Shown piece by piece: positions 1 through 9,124 of a stretch of 64,000 nucleotides of DNA. The DNA lies in contig NZ_FQUT01000002.1 in the NCBI RefSeq assembly GCF_900129245.1, positions 1-64,000 on the forward strand. Reading direction: 5' to 3'. Below the pieces are notes generated by a model, which was not told the DNA's origin, ran no database searches, and saw nothing but the letters and a program-made list of their open reading frames with translations. Source of the stretch: Chryseobacterium arachidis. GTDB taxonomy: Bacteria > Bacteroidota > Bacteroidia > Flavobacteriales > Weeksellaceae. Position numbers and translations under genes: made by a program. Every line of letters begins with the position of its first letter. Within the stretch, counting starts at the first letter, position 1.

Positions 1-141
1 TTTGTTCTTGACTCACTCAAAGTTTTTTAACGCTTTAGTTTTTCCTTACTTGGTTGTTATATTGTATGTCAATGATCTTCAAATCTTCCGCTTTTCTTAC
101 GTCGCTACTTTTCTGTCAGTTTCGCTTCGTATTTGCGAGTG

Positions 142-173
142 CAAAAGTAATAACTTATTTTTTATTGACCAAA
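142..173 (-). promoter_or_regulatory. Bacteroidetes promoter pointing left (TTTG-N20-TACTTTTG)
   Basis: Read on the minus strand, TTTG (170-173) is followed after 20 nt by TACTTTTG (142-149), an exact match to the Bacteroidetes sigma-A consensus TTTG-N19-21-TAnnTTTG. It is the inner of two tandem promoters. The transcribed leader runs at least 130 nt to the window edge without an open frame, which fits an rRNA leader, but the target gene is not visible. Confidence 0.7.
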
Positions 174-276
174 TGTTTTTAAAGAAATTTTAAAGTTTTT
201 TGATGACCTTAACTCTTTTGTTTCGATTTGTTCTGTTTACTTCTGCGCTACTGATCTACTCTCGTTTTCAGTGGGG

Positions 277-309
277 CAAAGATAGAACCTTTACCGCTAC
301 TCTTCCAAA
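277..309 (-). promoter_or_regulatory. Second tandem leftward promoter (TTTG-N21-TATCTTTG)
   Basis: On the minus strand TTTG (306-309), a 21-nt spacer and TATCTTTG (277-284) match the Bacteroidetes promoter consensus. With the promoter at 142-173 it forms a tandem pair about 135 bp apart. Tandem strong promoters ahead of a long non-coding leader are typical of rRNA operons; that identity is inference. Confidence 0.65.
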
Positions 310-579
310 TATATTTAACATAAAATTCAATTTTGATTCATATTTAAGGGTAACTCTCTGTTTTTGTGGGAGAATAATTTTATGTTTTTTAAACTAACGT
401 TTGATAAAGGATGGATTGGGTGGCACAAAGGTGCTTGAATTAGAAAAGATAAAGGAAAAAGAAAGGTTCTTGGGAGGAAATATGATCTGTTTAGAATCAG
501 AGTAATTGTTTTTATATAAAAATAACAATTGTAAACGCAATGACCGCGAGGGTGGCTATTGTTGGCGTTTTATTTTTTA

Positions 580-605
580 TTCGCAAAGTCACTTCGTTCA
601 GCAAA
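580..605. repeat. TTCGCAAAG..CAGCAAA dispersed repeat, copy 1
   Basis: TTCGCAAAG, about 10 nt, then CAGCAAA. A clearly related copy lies at 59005-59032 in the paa region, 58 kb away. Both sit in intergenic DNA. Function unknown. Confidence 0.45.
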
Positions 606-798
606 TGATAACAGAAGGATATAAAAAGTGGAATTTTTAATGATATCTTTTATTATCTGGAGATCAATCATGGAAATGAGATTTTTACAATACTCGTCTT
701 ATAAATATTGGATCGAAATTTTTCTCTCGAAGATGGAGCAGATTGAGCAGATTTTTTTACAGGGAGTTTTATTTACTTTGACTGAAGAATTGCTGATA

Positions 799-825
799 GA
801 GATTGCTTCGTCGCTAAGCTCCTTG
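799..825. repeat. ATTGCTTCGTCGCT repeat, partial copy
   Basis: GAGATTGCTTCGTCGCTA at 799-816 repeats exactly at 1145-1162. This copy lacks the closing CTCGCAATGAC half of the imperfect palindrome, so it looks truncated or diverged. Confidence 0.55.
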
Positions 826-897
826 AAAGGATTACGAAGCCTACTGCTTTTTAGTTGGATTGATAACGTGTTCTGTCGTAAGTACTACTATACAGAT

Positions 898-990
898 TAG
901 GGCTCGCTCCCTAGCCCAGATTGAAACGGCATCCTTTTTCGGGGCGGCCGCAGCGAAGCGGATGCCGTCACGAAAAAGATACAGTGGAAA
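898..990. repeat. GC-rich structured intergenic element with pseudoknot potential
   Basis: The element starts with a small stem (TAGGG 898-902 with CCCTA 909-913). It then has two interlocked inverted repeats: ACGGCATCC (926-934) pairs with GGATGCCGT (960-968), and CTTTTTCG (934-941) pairs with CGAAAAAG (971-978). The order a-b-a'-b' is that of an H-type pseudoknot or of two alternative hairpins. A GCGGCCGC palindrome (944-951) lies in the middle. Composition is far more GC-rich than the flanks. It resembles a dispersed intergenic repeat I associate with Flavobacteriia; that is from memory and not checked. Confidence 0.5.
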
Positions 991-1144
991 GATGGAAGTA
1001 GCTCTTAAGAAATTGCAAAAAGTTGGAGAGTTTAAGAGTTTGTGGGCGAGTTTGTGAGTTTGAGAGCGGGAAATTTAAGGATAACAGGATGTCGTATTAG
1101 ATTTTCCTGATATTGATGTTATGTTTTGGAATGTTTTGGATTTT

Positions 1145-1178
1145 GAGATTGCTTCGTCGCTACGCTTCTCGCAATGAC
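1145..1178. repeat. ATTGCTTCGTCGCT..GCAATGAC imperfect palindromic repeat, full copy
   Basis: ATTGC (1148-1152) and GCAAT (1171-1175) form the ends of an imperfect palindrome around CTTCGTCGCTACGCTT. The left half is repeated at 799-816. It lies 14 bp downstream of the end of the vanZ-like gene and could fold in its transcript. Confidence 0.55.
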
Positions 1179-1191
1179 ATGCATTTATAAT

Positions 1192-1551
1192 TTAGAAGAA
1201 TCTTTTGATAAGGAACTTATAGGCAAAGTATCCGAGGAGACAACCGATCGTGTCTGCAACGATGTCTAAAGTTTCCATGGATCTGCCGAGTCCCATTTCT
1301 TCCTGAAGAATCTCTGTAAGGAATGCGTAGATCAGGATGATCTGGAAAAAATAAGAAAATCTGATTTTGGGAAAAGCTGCGATAAAGCAAAAACCAAGCG
1401 CTGCAAAGATGCTTAAATGAAGAGCCTTGTCGATACCACTGAACATAAACCAATATTCGTGGTTCTCTTCTCCCGGTTTGAGAAGCATATAAGTAAGAAA
1501 TGCCCAATAAATGGGCAAAATCTTACTGAATATTTTTGAAATCCTATCCAA
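1192..1551 (-). CDS. VanZ-like family membrane protein
   Basis: Small integral membrane protein of about 119 residues. Visible are a hydrophobic first helix (LPIYWAFLTYMLL), the VanZ-type motif of charged residues before a helix (IDKALHLSIFAALGF), a third helix (SYFFQIILIYAFLTEILQE) and a conserved tail (TLDIVADTIGCLLGYFAY). Molecular function of this family is unknown. I choose a TTG start at 1551 that overlaps the gcvH stop; an ATG at 1638 would place 30 non-membrane residues inside gcvH and is less likely. It is the last gene of the ruvA-sprA-gcvH run and probably translationally coupled to gcvH. Confidence 0.75.
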   Translation of the reverse strand: MDRISKIFSKILPIYWAFLTYMLLKPGEENHEYWFMFSGIDKALHLSIFAALGFCFIAAFPKIRFSYFFQIILIYAFLTEILQEEMGLGRSMETLDIVADTIGCLLGYFAYKFLIKRFF

Positions 1552-1921
1552 TGATAGCCTGGTATTCTTCTGCAGAAAGTAATTCTGATTGATCTGCACC
1601 GTCAGCAATTTCCAATTTGATGATCCATCCGTCTCCATAAGGATCTGAATTTAGTGTTTCAGGAGCATCTTCTAGGTCCGAATTAAATTCAATAACTTTT
1701 CCTGCAATCGGCAAGAATAAGTCTGAAACTGTTTTTACAGCCTCAACACTTCCGAAAACTGCACCTCCTTCAAGATCATCATCTACAGTATCTACATCTA
1801 CATAAACGATATCCCCAAGTTCTCCTTGTGCAAAGTCTGTAATACCGATGGTAGCAACGTTACCTTCAATCTTGATCCATTCGTGATCTTTAGTGTACTT
1901 TAATTCTGATGGTGTGTTCAT
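1544..1921 (-). CDS. gcvH: Glycine cleavage system H protein
   Basis: Lipoyl carrier of the glycine cleavage complex; it shuttles the aminomethyl group between the P, T and L proteins in the cytoplasm. The 125-residue length is normal. The lipoylation site is clear: Lys63 in the context GSVEAVKTVSDL, preceded by the acidic VDVDTVDDDLEGG run. The start is ATG at 1921, with a consensus promoter 20-50 nt upstream. It lies downstream of sprA but has its own promoter, and the vanZ-like gene overlaps its stop. No other gcv genes are in the window. Confidence 0.97.
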   Translation of the reverse strand: MNTPSELKYTKDHEWIKIEGNVATIGITDFAQGELGDIVYVDVDTVDDDLEGGAVFGSVEAVKTVSDLFLPIAGKVIEFNSDLEDAPETLNSDPYGDGWIIKLEIADGADQSELLSAEEYQAIIG

Positions 1922-1940
1922 TTCTAATTTTTTATTTCTA

Positions 1941-1971
1941 CAAATGTATTCAAAATTCTATAAGGTTCAAA
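1941..1971 (-). promoter_or_regulatory. gcvH promoter (TTTG-N19-TACATTTG)
   Basis: On the minus strand TTTG (1968-1971), a 19-nt spacer and TACATTTG (1941-1948) match the Bacteroidetes promoter consensus exactly, 20 nt before the gcvH start. It lies just upstream of gcvH and downstream of the sprA terminator hairpin. Confidence 0.75.
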
Positions 1972-1982
1972 TATCGGATATA

Positions 1983-2014
1983 AAAAATGTCCTCCAAAAA
2001 ATGAAGGACATTTA
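1983..2014 (-). terminator. Terminator after sprA
   Basis: AAATGTCCT (1986-1994) and AGGACATTT (2005-2013) form a hairpin 20 nt after the sprA stop. On the minus strand it is followed by a T run. It separates sprA from the gcvH promoter. Confidence 0.7.
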
Positions 2015-2032
2015 AATTTATTTTGGTTCTAA

Positions 2033-5000
2033 TTAGAAACCTCCTGAGTCTCCGAATGTAAACGTTGCAGAGATCCCTGCTCTGATTGTTGACAACGGAA
2101 ATGCTGTCGAGATTTTGTACTTAGAAGTCATCTGTTCATAGAATACTCTTAGGTTCAGGTTTTCAGAAACATTGTAGTCTGCAGAGACTTTAATATTCAT
2201 CAATCTCTGACCACCTGTAACCTGTGAATCATCCAGCAAGATGTTTGTAATACTTGTCTTACTGTCTCTTAAAGAGAAGTCTCCACGAATGTTCAGGTCA
2301 CTTCCTTTTGCCTTACCTCTTCCTCTTACGTTCGTCATTCCTAATCTGAAGTTTCTGATGATATATCCTACTCTTACTACATATTCACTGTTTGAATCTT
2401 CCGTTAAAGTATGGTTGACCAATCCTAACAATAATGTTCTTAATCTGTTGTACTGGATACCGAACTGAATATTGTTTCTCATCGTCATATCCACCCCGAT
2501 CAGCGGAGAGAAGTTCTCTACATAACCTACCTGAGCGAAAGTAAACGGATTGATATAATCATCATTAATATCTCTCTGGGTAGCATCATACGCATTCAAC
2601 GTATTGAAATAATCGATACTTGACTGAACTCCTGTTGCAGTATAAGTTGCCTGATAAGAATGCAGAATATCAAATTTAGAGAACTGCCCGTTGATGATCG
2701 GCACATTTCTTAATCCTGAATACGTAATCTTCCAGTTTGGAATCGGCAATCCTGCTTTTTTAGGATTCTTCATTTCTTTCACCGTCTTACCTTCTACTGC
2801 AGCTCTGAATGCCGGAATTAAAATATAAGCATTTGAAATTCCGTATCCGTCCTTAAATCCGTCCGCCTCTAATGCACCCGACATCTGCTGAGACAATGTT
2901 CTTGCATTTTCTCTGATCGCCTGATAGATCGCTGCCCCGTCTTTGAATGCCGTTTTCAATAACACGACCGAGTTGGAATACGTTACCAAATCATTAGCAA
3001 ATGTATAATTCGGGTTCGCTACTCCATTAGCATCTCTATAATTGAATCCGGTGTGGGTAAAGTTCCTGTTGTAGTTATGCAATGCACTTACATCGATTCG
3101 GAGATCATTCATCGGCATTATCTGCAAATTGGCTCTTAATTCCCGTGTTGACATGCGGACATAAGGATCTGTCATGAATTCAGAATCACTTACCCAGCCG
3201 TTCTCCATTACCGTTCTTCTGATATCTGCCTGTGAACCGAATAAGAACCCGATGGTAGGACCTCCTAACGTCTGTCCGTAACCATACCAGTTTGGAGCTG
3301 ATAATAAACCAGGAAGGACAGTTCCGTTATTTTCAGAATAATTAATATCCAACTGCTTCATCGACGTTAATAAATATGCCATGCTCTGAAGCGGAGTCAG
3401 TCTGTTTTTGAATTTATACTTCTTGTAAGCATATCTGTTTTTATCCCATTGCTGGGTATAAGCATTATTTAACGAATCTATTTCCTGCTTACGCTTCTGA
3501 AGTTTTGAAGAAAGATCTTTAAAATATTTAAACTGACCAAAGAACTTCGTAAAATCGGCAGTTCCCGTAACCTGAATTACATTGGTGTTCTGACCTATTG
3601 ATCCCAAACTTCCGTCCGGACTCGCCAATAGTACCGTAGATCTTGCATTCCAGTTGTATGTAAATCCATAGCCTACCTCAGCATCGATGAAATCTAAATA
3701 CGGAAGATACTGGAACGGTAATTTATAATTCAACTGAACTCTGTGGTTGTACAATACAGGTCTACCGGCTCTGAAAACGTTTCCGAAAATAGAACTGTTA
3801 TCCATGCTATTCACATCTACATTATCATTTAAAGTTCTGGTTGCAGAGTTGATCTCCAGCTTTAATGATTTTGTGAAATTAAACCCTAAACCATACTGCC
3901 ATCCGAAATAGAAGTTTCTGTTTTTGATCGCTCCGAAATCGTCTCCGTAGTTTCCGCTTAAAAGAGCATCCACATTTCTGAACTCAAGCTCGTTGAAATT
4001 TCTGTCTACTTCAGTTCTGAAAGAGAATCTCGTCGGGATCGGATTAAGATTAAATTCTTTCACCCATTTCAGATATTTTGTAGACTTGGCCGTATCGCTG
4101 ATCATTTTATTGAAAGGCTTAATCACCCAAGGTTTGAAAGAATAGTTATAATCAATATACCCTCTCAGATACTGTCTGTAATTTCGCTTGGTATAAATAT
4201 CTCTGAAATAATCATCATTGTATACCGCCGTTACGGATATATTTTCAACATCATAGAATTTCGGCTTTTTATTAGGATTCACTCGCTCCTTGTGCATATT
4301 CACAACACCAATACTTCTCTGCTGCGTGTAGGTTCTTGCTACCTTTTTAAGCTGTTCTTTATTGGCCGCTTTATTAAACTCAACGTCGGTATCCAAAGGA
4401 TTATATTTCGGATCCTCGATGGTTTGAGAATATGAGTAATTCAGCGGAATCTTCATTCCACTTTTCTCAGGTAAGAATTTATCTACATTAACTGCCGTAT
4501 TGATACTGAAAGCAGACTGGGTAGACTGGCTTCTTTCTGCCGGTTTAGAATCAATATTTCCAAAGCCTACTGAAGTGTAAGATGCACTTGTATTCACCGT
4601 CGCAAAATCTCCAAGGTTGAAGTTTAAGCTAGCATTTCCTGCATACCCTCCATCATTTTCGATTTCAGAAAGACGGATTTCATTTACCCACAGAACCCTG
4701 TCGATGGCAAGGCTCGATCCTCTTGGTGTTTGATTTCTGATCCCTATAACAATCGTAGTAATATTTCCTAAACTCGGACGTCCTTTAATGTAAATACTTT
4801 TAAATGTATTTCCCGGATCGAAAGTATCGTCTTTTGTTCTCTGAATAATATTATTCGGAAAATTTTTATCTCTCCTTATTTTAGCATCTACAAAATCCTG
4901 AATATTCAAGTCTACATCATTATCCATCGGCCAAATGTCCATTGGCGCTGTTGCATTAAGAGAAGTTAATCTCAATGAAGCTTCATACTCGTAGTAGTTA

Positions 5001-8000
5001 TCAGTTGCGTCACTCCCTAAACGGATAAAGAACTTCGTTCTTTCATCAACCTGACCAATAGGATCACCAGCTCTAGGATTAGGATCATGAGCGTGTACAA
5101 AAAGTTTTAATTTTTTATATCTTCTCATATCCAAAGAAGTATTTTTAAATACTCCTCTTGCTTCTTCACGCAACTGTGTCGCTCTCATGTATAGAGAAGA
5201 TTCGTTCTGCCTCTGCGCCCCTGCATTTCCACTAAGAATCTGTCTGTCGATTCCCGGAGGCAATACATAAGGAGGCTGATTCAATGCATTTTCTTCTATG
5301 TTTACGCTTCCTACTTCAAAATTATTATTAAGAGTAGTACCTCCAGAAGTTCCCTCCTGAGATGAATCTACTGTTTCTGAGAAAATTTTATTAGGGTATT
5401 TTCTCCAGTCTGATCTCACAAGATCCATAGTTCCGAATCTTAATGTTGAAGTCTGATCGAAACCGGTTAATAATAATCTGGCAAATCTTACATTATTCAA
5501 GACGGAAGGATCATTATTACCTGCGGTACTCACATATTGGGAAACCGGAATTCTGAACAGGTACCATCTCACCTGATCCGTCTGCCCGTTCTGGAATGTA
5601 GCCTGAACGGTTTTAATATCAACGATATGGTTTTGCCCTAATGTTAAGCTTCCCTGAGCTAAATCTACCTCGTATTGGTTATAGCTTTCAATTTGATCTA
5701 AGTTATAGTCTTTGTTGATATCTTCCGCATCCGGAGTCTGTGAGGCCACTTCAAGAGAGTTGCTCTGAGAGTTCCCTTCCGGACCCCTGAAATATTTGTA
5801 ACGTTGTACTACCGACGCAGCCTGATTTCCTGTAAATCTATTAGACATGTAGAATACAAAATCATCTACCGCAGGGTCAGCTAAATTAGTTACCGGATTT
5901 ACAAAGGTATTTCCAAACAAAGCTGCCTCCTGATCTGAGCTTAAACCATCGTACCCCACATCCTGAACTACTCTGTTGTCTCCTTCACTTGAAAATGCAT
6001 AAAGAATTGGCGGTTGCTTAGGCTGGGTTCCCCAATTGGTTGCTGTTGTTGTAGATGGAGCCGTAGGGATCGGCAATCCATTCTCGTACTGCATCTGTCC
6101 GTCTTTCAGGATATCTTCAGAAACATTTCCTAAGTGTAATAAAAGCTTTGGAGCTGTTCCTAATGTATTTCCGTCTGCATATGGATCCATCATCCAGAAT
6201 TCTACATATTCAATGTTTGAACTTACAAAATTAGGAACTGTAATTGGTCTCATAATACCCGCCCATCTTTGGGAAGTACTTTCTGCTGCCGGATTTACAT
6301 TGTATGGACCTTTTTCCGCAGGATAATATGAAATATCAAATGTATTGGTAAACGTCTGCTCTCCCGCAACGAAATCTCTGTTGTTGAAAATCTCTGAAAA
6401 TTGTACCCTTCTTGAAGCGTGGTTTGAAACTGACTGCGGGGTAATCCCGTTTGGAGCTCTTCCTCCCACACCCCAGAATCTCGGGTCGATATTATACCAC
6501 GACAATAGACCTCTACCATACCCTTCGCTGATATCATTATTCAATCCGGCTCCGTTAAAAAGCGGATCATTCTGGTTCTTTTCTGGTTTTGAAGCTAAGC
6601 TCCATGCGGTAGGTTCTTTTAAGGTAATTTTTGAGGTTGTCTGTTCAAAATCATCGATGTAAGACTGATCGTTAATTCCTTTATTTAAACCCGGAAGTAA
6701 ATAGGCAGCCTCCATTTTGAAGTTCAGATTAGAAGGTGCTTCTGTGTTTACTAACGGAATTTTGTCTGTTAATCTTGTCAGGAACGGAAGTTGATTGTTG
6801 TACATCAAATTGATTCCGGCCATGGTATTATTTACGGCTTCCTGACCGTAATTTACCTTTTGGGTAAGCGGCGATTCGGAATAGTTCACAACCGTTCCAC
6901 CCAAAATAAAGTTTTCATTAAACCTTCTTTCCAAGTTTAATCCTAAGAATCTTTTTCTTTGAGTATTAAATGTTAACTGATTTTCTAGTGAAATGTTGAT
7001 AGCCTGCCCCGATTGTTTTACCTGTTCGTTGATAATGGTAACCGACCCCAGCATATAATCTACCGTATAGTCGATACCTTCCGTTAGCTGCACCCCATTA
7101 GCAGAAACTTTTACTGACCCCTGAGGAACATTCACTGCTCCTAAAGAAATCCCCTGTCCTTGAGTTCCTTTATAACGACCTTCAATGGTATAACGTTGTG
7201 ATAAGCTGCTATTGGTAGCTACCAATTTCTGTTGAGTATAAAGATCATTATATACATATTGAGGATCATTACTTCCAATAACACTCTGAATATAGCTACC
7301 AAACGGTTGAACTTTTGTAAAGATCACTCTCCCCGTCTCCGGCCTGATGGTAATTCCGTTCACAAAGTCAAAAATACCATCTCCAGTCGTACCGCCGTTG
7401 CTCTGTAAATCTCCGTTTACATTTAATCTATCCCAGTTTAATAATTTAATTAATGGCTGACTTCGGATCTGATCATTATTGTTTACCGGAAGATAATTTA
7501 CTTTTCCTCCTGACTGTGGATCTCGGTATAACACATTTAGGATAAATCCATCCTGATTTACTTGCCCAGCATCCAGAGAATAGATGTTTTTCATCATCAG
7601 ATTCCACATCGGTGAAGTTGTTGAGAATGTACTGTTTGACTTCAATAATTTAGTAACCAGCACCGGACTTTCTTCTGAGAATTCCCCTACTTTATACACC
7701 TGATTGCTTCCATTAACCGTATAAGAATATGAAACGGCCAAAAGCTGATTGTCATTTAATTTCTGGTTCAAAGAAATATATCCTAACTGTGGCTGTAAAG
7801 TATATTCATTGGTATTTAATCTTCTTGCTTTTTTATTAAAAATAAAATGTTCTCCGTCCTCGTAAGGCAAAGTACTTCCTGGGAATGTCTGCCCCTTAAA
7901 TGTTGGAACGTAATCCTTTCCCTGTTCTCTTGGTGTCCCTATAGCATTATTTACAGCATTATATAACCCGTTTTGTGTATTGTCTGGTAATCCGGAGTTT

Positions 8001-9121
8001 CCATCACCTAAATCTCTTATCCCGATAATACTTTTTTGGTATTGGAGATTTGTATTTCCCTGATCCAGCACCCAAACTTCCAATCTTGTAATATTTATTT
8101 TTGAGTTGATCTGAGGGTAATTTAATAATGCTCCGTCATAATTATTCAAGAAATAATGCCCTAAAAAGTAGTGTTGATTGTCTTCATAATCAATAGCATT
8201 TAATTTAAAACTATTGATAACACCACCACCCTGAACAGTAATATTTCGGGCTTCACCCTGTTGTTGAGAGAGGACAACCGTCCCAAAGGTTTTCCCCATC
8301 TGAAACTCGGTCTTTACCCCGAATAACGATTGAGAACCACGTATCAAACTGGTTGACAGTGGCATATTCACATTACCGAATTCTACTCTTTTGATGATTT
8401 TATCTTCTCCTCCCGCACTTGGTTTGTCGACATCATTCAGACCTTTCTGCTGAAGATCTTTCCAGCTCCCTTTCGCTTGCCACACCAAATTCATTCTGTT
8501 TTCAAAGGCGAAACCACTTTGCGTATCGTAATTGGCTTTTAATTGTAGATTTTCACCTACTTTCCCAATTAAACCCAACTGAATTCTCTGATCTATATCA
8601 AACGTAAAACTCGTTCTGTTCTGAGGTAAGATCAACGGGTTATCGATTTTCTGATACAAACCTGCGAAATCGAAAGAAGCGTATCCCGAAGGAATAATTT
8701 CGATTTTATTACTTCCGAAAATAGTTTCAAAAAGCCTGTTGTTGATTCTTAGAGAAGGAATCAGCCCTTTTCTGGCCGCATCCGTTTTATCTTTTCTGAA
8801 CATCAGACTGTAACGATCCGACTTCTCTTTATAATACGCTCTGGTCTGCTCCGCCATCATAAATTCCTTGTAATCTTCAGGAGACATGGCAGTGGGTGGT
8901 CCGGTTATTGTATTTCCAACCTTGGGATATACAAAATACATCCCGGATTTAATATCATAATAGGCTTCATACTGTGTGGGATCTGCCAACTGATAATCTT
9001 TTTTGATAATTGCGGTATCACGCACCTGTGCTGCCGGACGCCTCTGTGCAAATGTACTTATCGACATAAACAATAAGGACAGGAACAGAAATGTATTGAG
9101 ATACTTATTATTTGCCACCAA
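2033..9121 (-). CDS. sprA: Cell surface protein SprA, T9SS outer-membrane translocon
   Basis: A protein of 2362 residues, in the size class of SprA/Sov, the giant outer-membrane beta-barrel through which type IX secretion cargo leaves the cell; in gliding Flavobacteriia it is also needed for motility adhesin secretion. An N-terminal signal peptide is clear (hydrophobic FLFLSLLFMSISTFAQ, then RRPAAQ). The body is rich in alternating aromatic/polar beta-strand patterns and repeated YNYNR/YSYS-like segments, and it ends in a typical barrel strand (ISATFTFGDSGGF). It starts 3 bp after the ruvA stop, so the two genes are almost certainly cotranscribed. Its presence explains the four T9SS type A cargo proteins found in this window. 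Identification rests on length, context and sequence character, and is strong. Confidence 0.95.
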   Translation of the reverse strand: MVANNKYLNTFLFLSLLFMSISTFAQRRPAAQVRDTAIIKKDYQLADPTQYEAYYDIKSGMYFVYPKVGNTITGPPTAMSPEDYKEFMMAEQTRAYYKEKSDRYSLMFRKDKTDAARKGLIPSLRINNRLFETIFGSNKIEIIPSGYASFDFAGLYQKIDNPLILPQNRTSFTFDIDQRIQLGLIGKVGENLQLKANYDTQSGFAFENRMNLVWQAKGSWKDLQQKGLNDVDKPSAGGEDKIIKRVEFGNVNMPLSTSLIRGSQSLFGVKTEFQMGKTFGTVVLSQQQGEARNITVQGGGVINSFKLNAIDYEDNQHYFLGHYFLNNYDGALLNYPQINSKINITRLEVWVLDQGNTNLQYQKSIIGIRDLGDGNSGLPDNTQNGLYNAVNNAIGTPREQGKDYVPTFKGQTFPGSTLPYEDGEHFIFNKKARRLNTNEYTLQPQLGYISLNQKLNDNQLLAVSYSYTVNGSNQVYKVGEFSEESPVLVTKLLKSNSTFSTTSPMWNLMMKNIYSLDAGQVNQDGFILNVLYRDPQSGGKVNYLPVNNNDQIRSQPLIKLLNWDRLNVNGDLQSNGGTTGDGIFDFVNGITIRPETGRVIFTKVQPFGSYIQSVIGSNDPQYVYNDLYTQQKLVATNSSLSQRYTIEGRYKGTQGQGISLGAVNVPQGSVKVSANGVQLTEGIDYTVDYMLGSVTIINEQVKQSGQAINISLENQLTFNTQRKRFLGLNLERRFNENFILGGTVVNYSESPLTQKVNYGQEAVNNTMAGINLMYNNQLPFLTRLTDKIPLVNTEAPSNLNFKMEAAYLLPGLNKGINDQSYIDDFEQTTSKITLKEPTAWSLASKPEKNQNDPLFNGAGLNNDISEGYGRGLLSWYNIDPRFWGVGGRAPNGITPQSVSNHASRRVQFSEIFNNRDFVAGEQTFTNTFDISYYPAEKGPYNVNPAAESTSQRWAGIMRPITVPNFVSSNIEYVEFWMMDPYADGNTLGTAPKLLLHLGNVSEDILKDGQMQYENGLPIPTAPSTTTATNWGTQPKQPPILYAFSSEGDNRVVQDVGYDGLSSDQEAALFGNTFVNPVTNLADPAVDDFVFYMSNRFTGNQAASVVQRYKYFRGPEGNSQSNSLEVASQTPDAEDINKDYNLDQIESYNQYEVDLAQGSLTLGQNHIVDIKTVQATFQNGQTDQVRWYLFRIPVSQYVSTAGNNDPSVLNNVRFARLLLTGFDQTSTLRFGTMDLVRSDWRKYPNKIFSETVDSSQEGTSGGTTLNNNFEVGSVNIEENALNQPPYVLPPGIDRQILSGNAGAQRQNESSLYMRATQLREEARGVFKNTSLDMRRYKKLKLFVHAHDPNPRAGDPIGQVDERTKFFIRLGSDATDNYYEYEASLRLTSLNATAPMDIWPMDNDVDLNIQDFVDAKIRRDKNFPNNIIQRTKDDTFDPGNTFKSIYIKGRPSLGNITTIVIGIRNQTPRGSSLAIDRVLWVNEIRLSEIENDGGYAGNASLNFNLGDFATVNTSASYTSVGFGNIDSKPAERSQSTQSAFSINTAVNVDKFLPEKSGMKIPLNYSYSQTIEDPKYNPLDTDVEFNKAANKEQLKKVARTYTQQRSIGVVNMHKERVNPNKKPKFYDVENISVTAVYNDDYFRDIYTKRNYRQYLRGYIDYNYSFKPWVIKPFNKMISDTAKSTKYLKWVKEFNLNPIPTRFSFRTEVDRNFNELEFRNVDALLSGNYGDDFGAIKNRNFYFGWQYGLGFNFTKSLKLEINSATRTLNDNVDVNSMDNSSIFGNVFRAGRPVLYNHRVQLNYKLPFQYLPYLDFIDAEVGYGFTYNWNARSTVLLASPDGSLGSIGQNTNVIQVTGTADFTKFFGQFKYFKDLSSKLQKRKQEIDSLNNAYTQQWDKNRYAYKKYKFKNRLTPLQSMAYLLTSMKQLDINYSENNGTVLPGLLSAPNWYGYGQTLGGPTIGFLFGSQADIRRTVMENGWVSDSEFMTDPYVRMSTRELRANLQIMPMNDLRIDVSALHNYNRNFTHTGFNYRDANGVANPNYTFANDLVTYSNSVVLLKTAFKDGAAIYQAIRENARTLSQQMSGALEADGFKDGYGISNAYILIPAFRAAVEGKTVKEMKNPKKAGLPIPNWKITYSGLRNVPIINGQFSKFDILHSYQATYTATGVQSSIDYFNTLNAYDATQRDINDDYINPFTFAQVGYVENFSPLIGVDMTMRNNIQFGIQYNRLRTLLLGLVNHTLTEDSNSEYVVRVGYIIRNFRLGMTNVRGRGKAKGSDLNIRGDFSLRDSKTSITNILLDDSQVTGGQRLMNIKVSADYNVSENLNLRVFYEQMTSKYKISTAFPLSTIRAGISATFTFGDSGGF

Positions 9122-9124
9122 ATG

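Larger units (their letters stand above)
1..1191. other. Gene-free, repeat-rich intergenic region
   Basis: I see no convincing protein gene here. The open frames present run through repeats and have unlikely composition. The segment holds two leftward promoters (near 142-173 and 277-309), a copy of a TTCGCAAAG..CAGCAAA repeat, two copies of an ATTGCTTCGTCGCT repeat, a structured GC-rich element at 898-990, and GAGTTTGTGAGTTTGAGAG-like low-complexity sequence near 1027-1068. The gene to the left, driven by the two promoters, lies outside the window. Confidence 0.7.

Noticed and set aside
628..1057. Overlapping open frames of 65-90 codons in the left intergenic region
   Set aside because: They run through two repeat families and the GC-rich structured element, and have no start context, promoter or protein-like composition.
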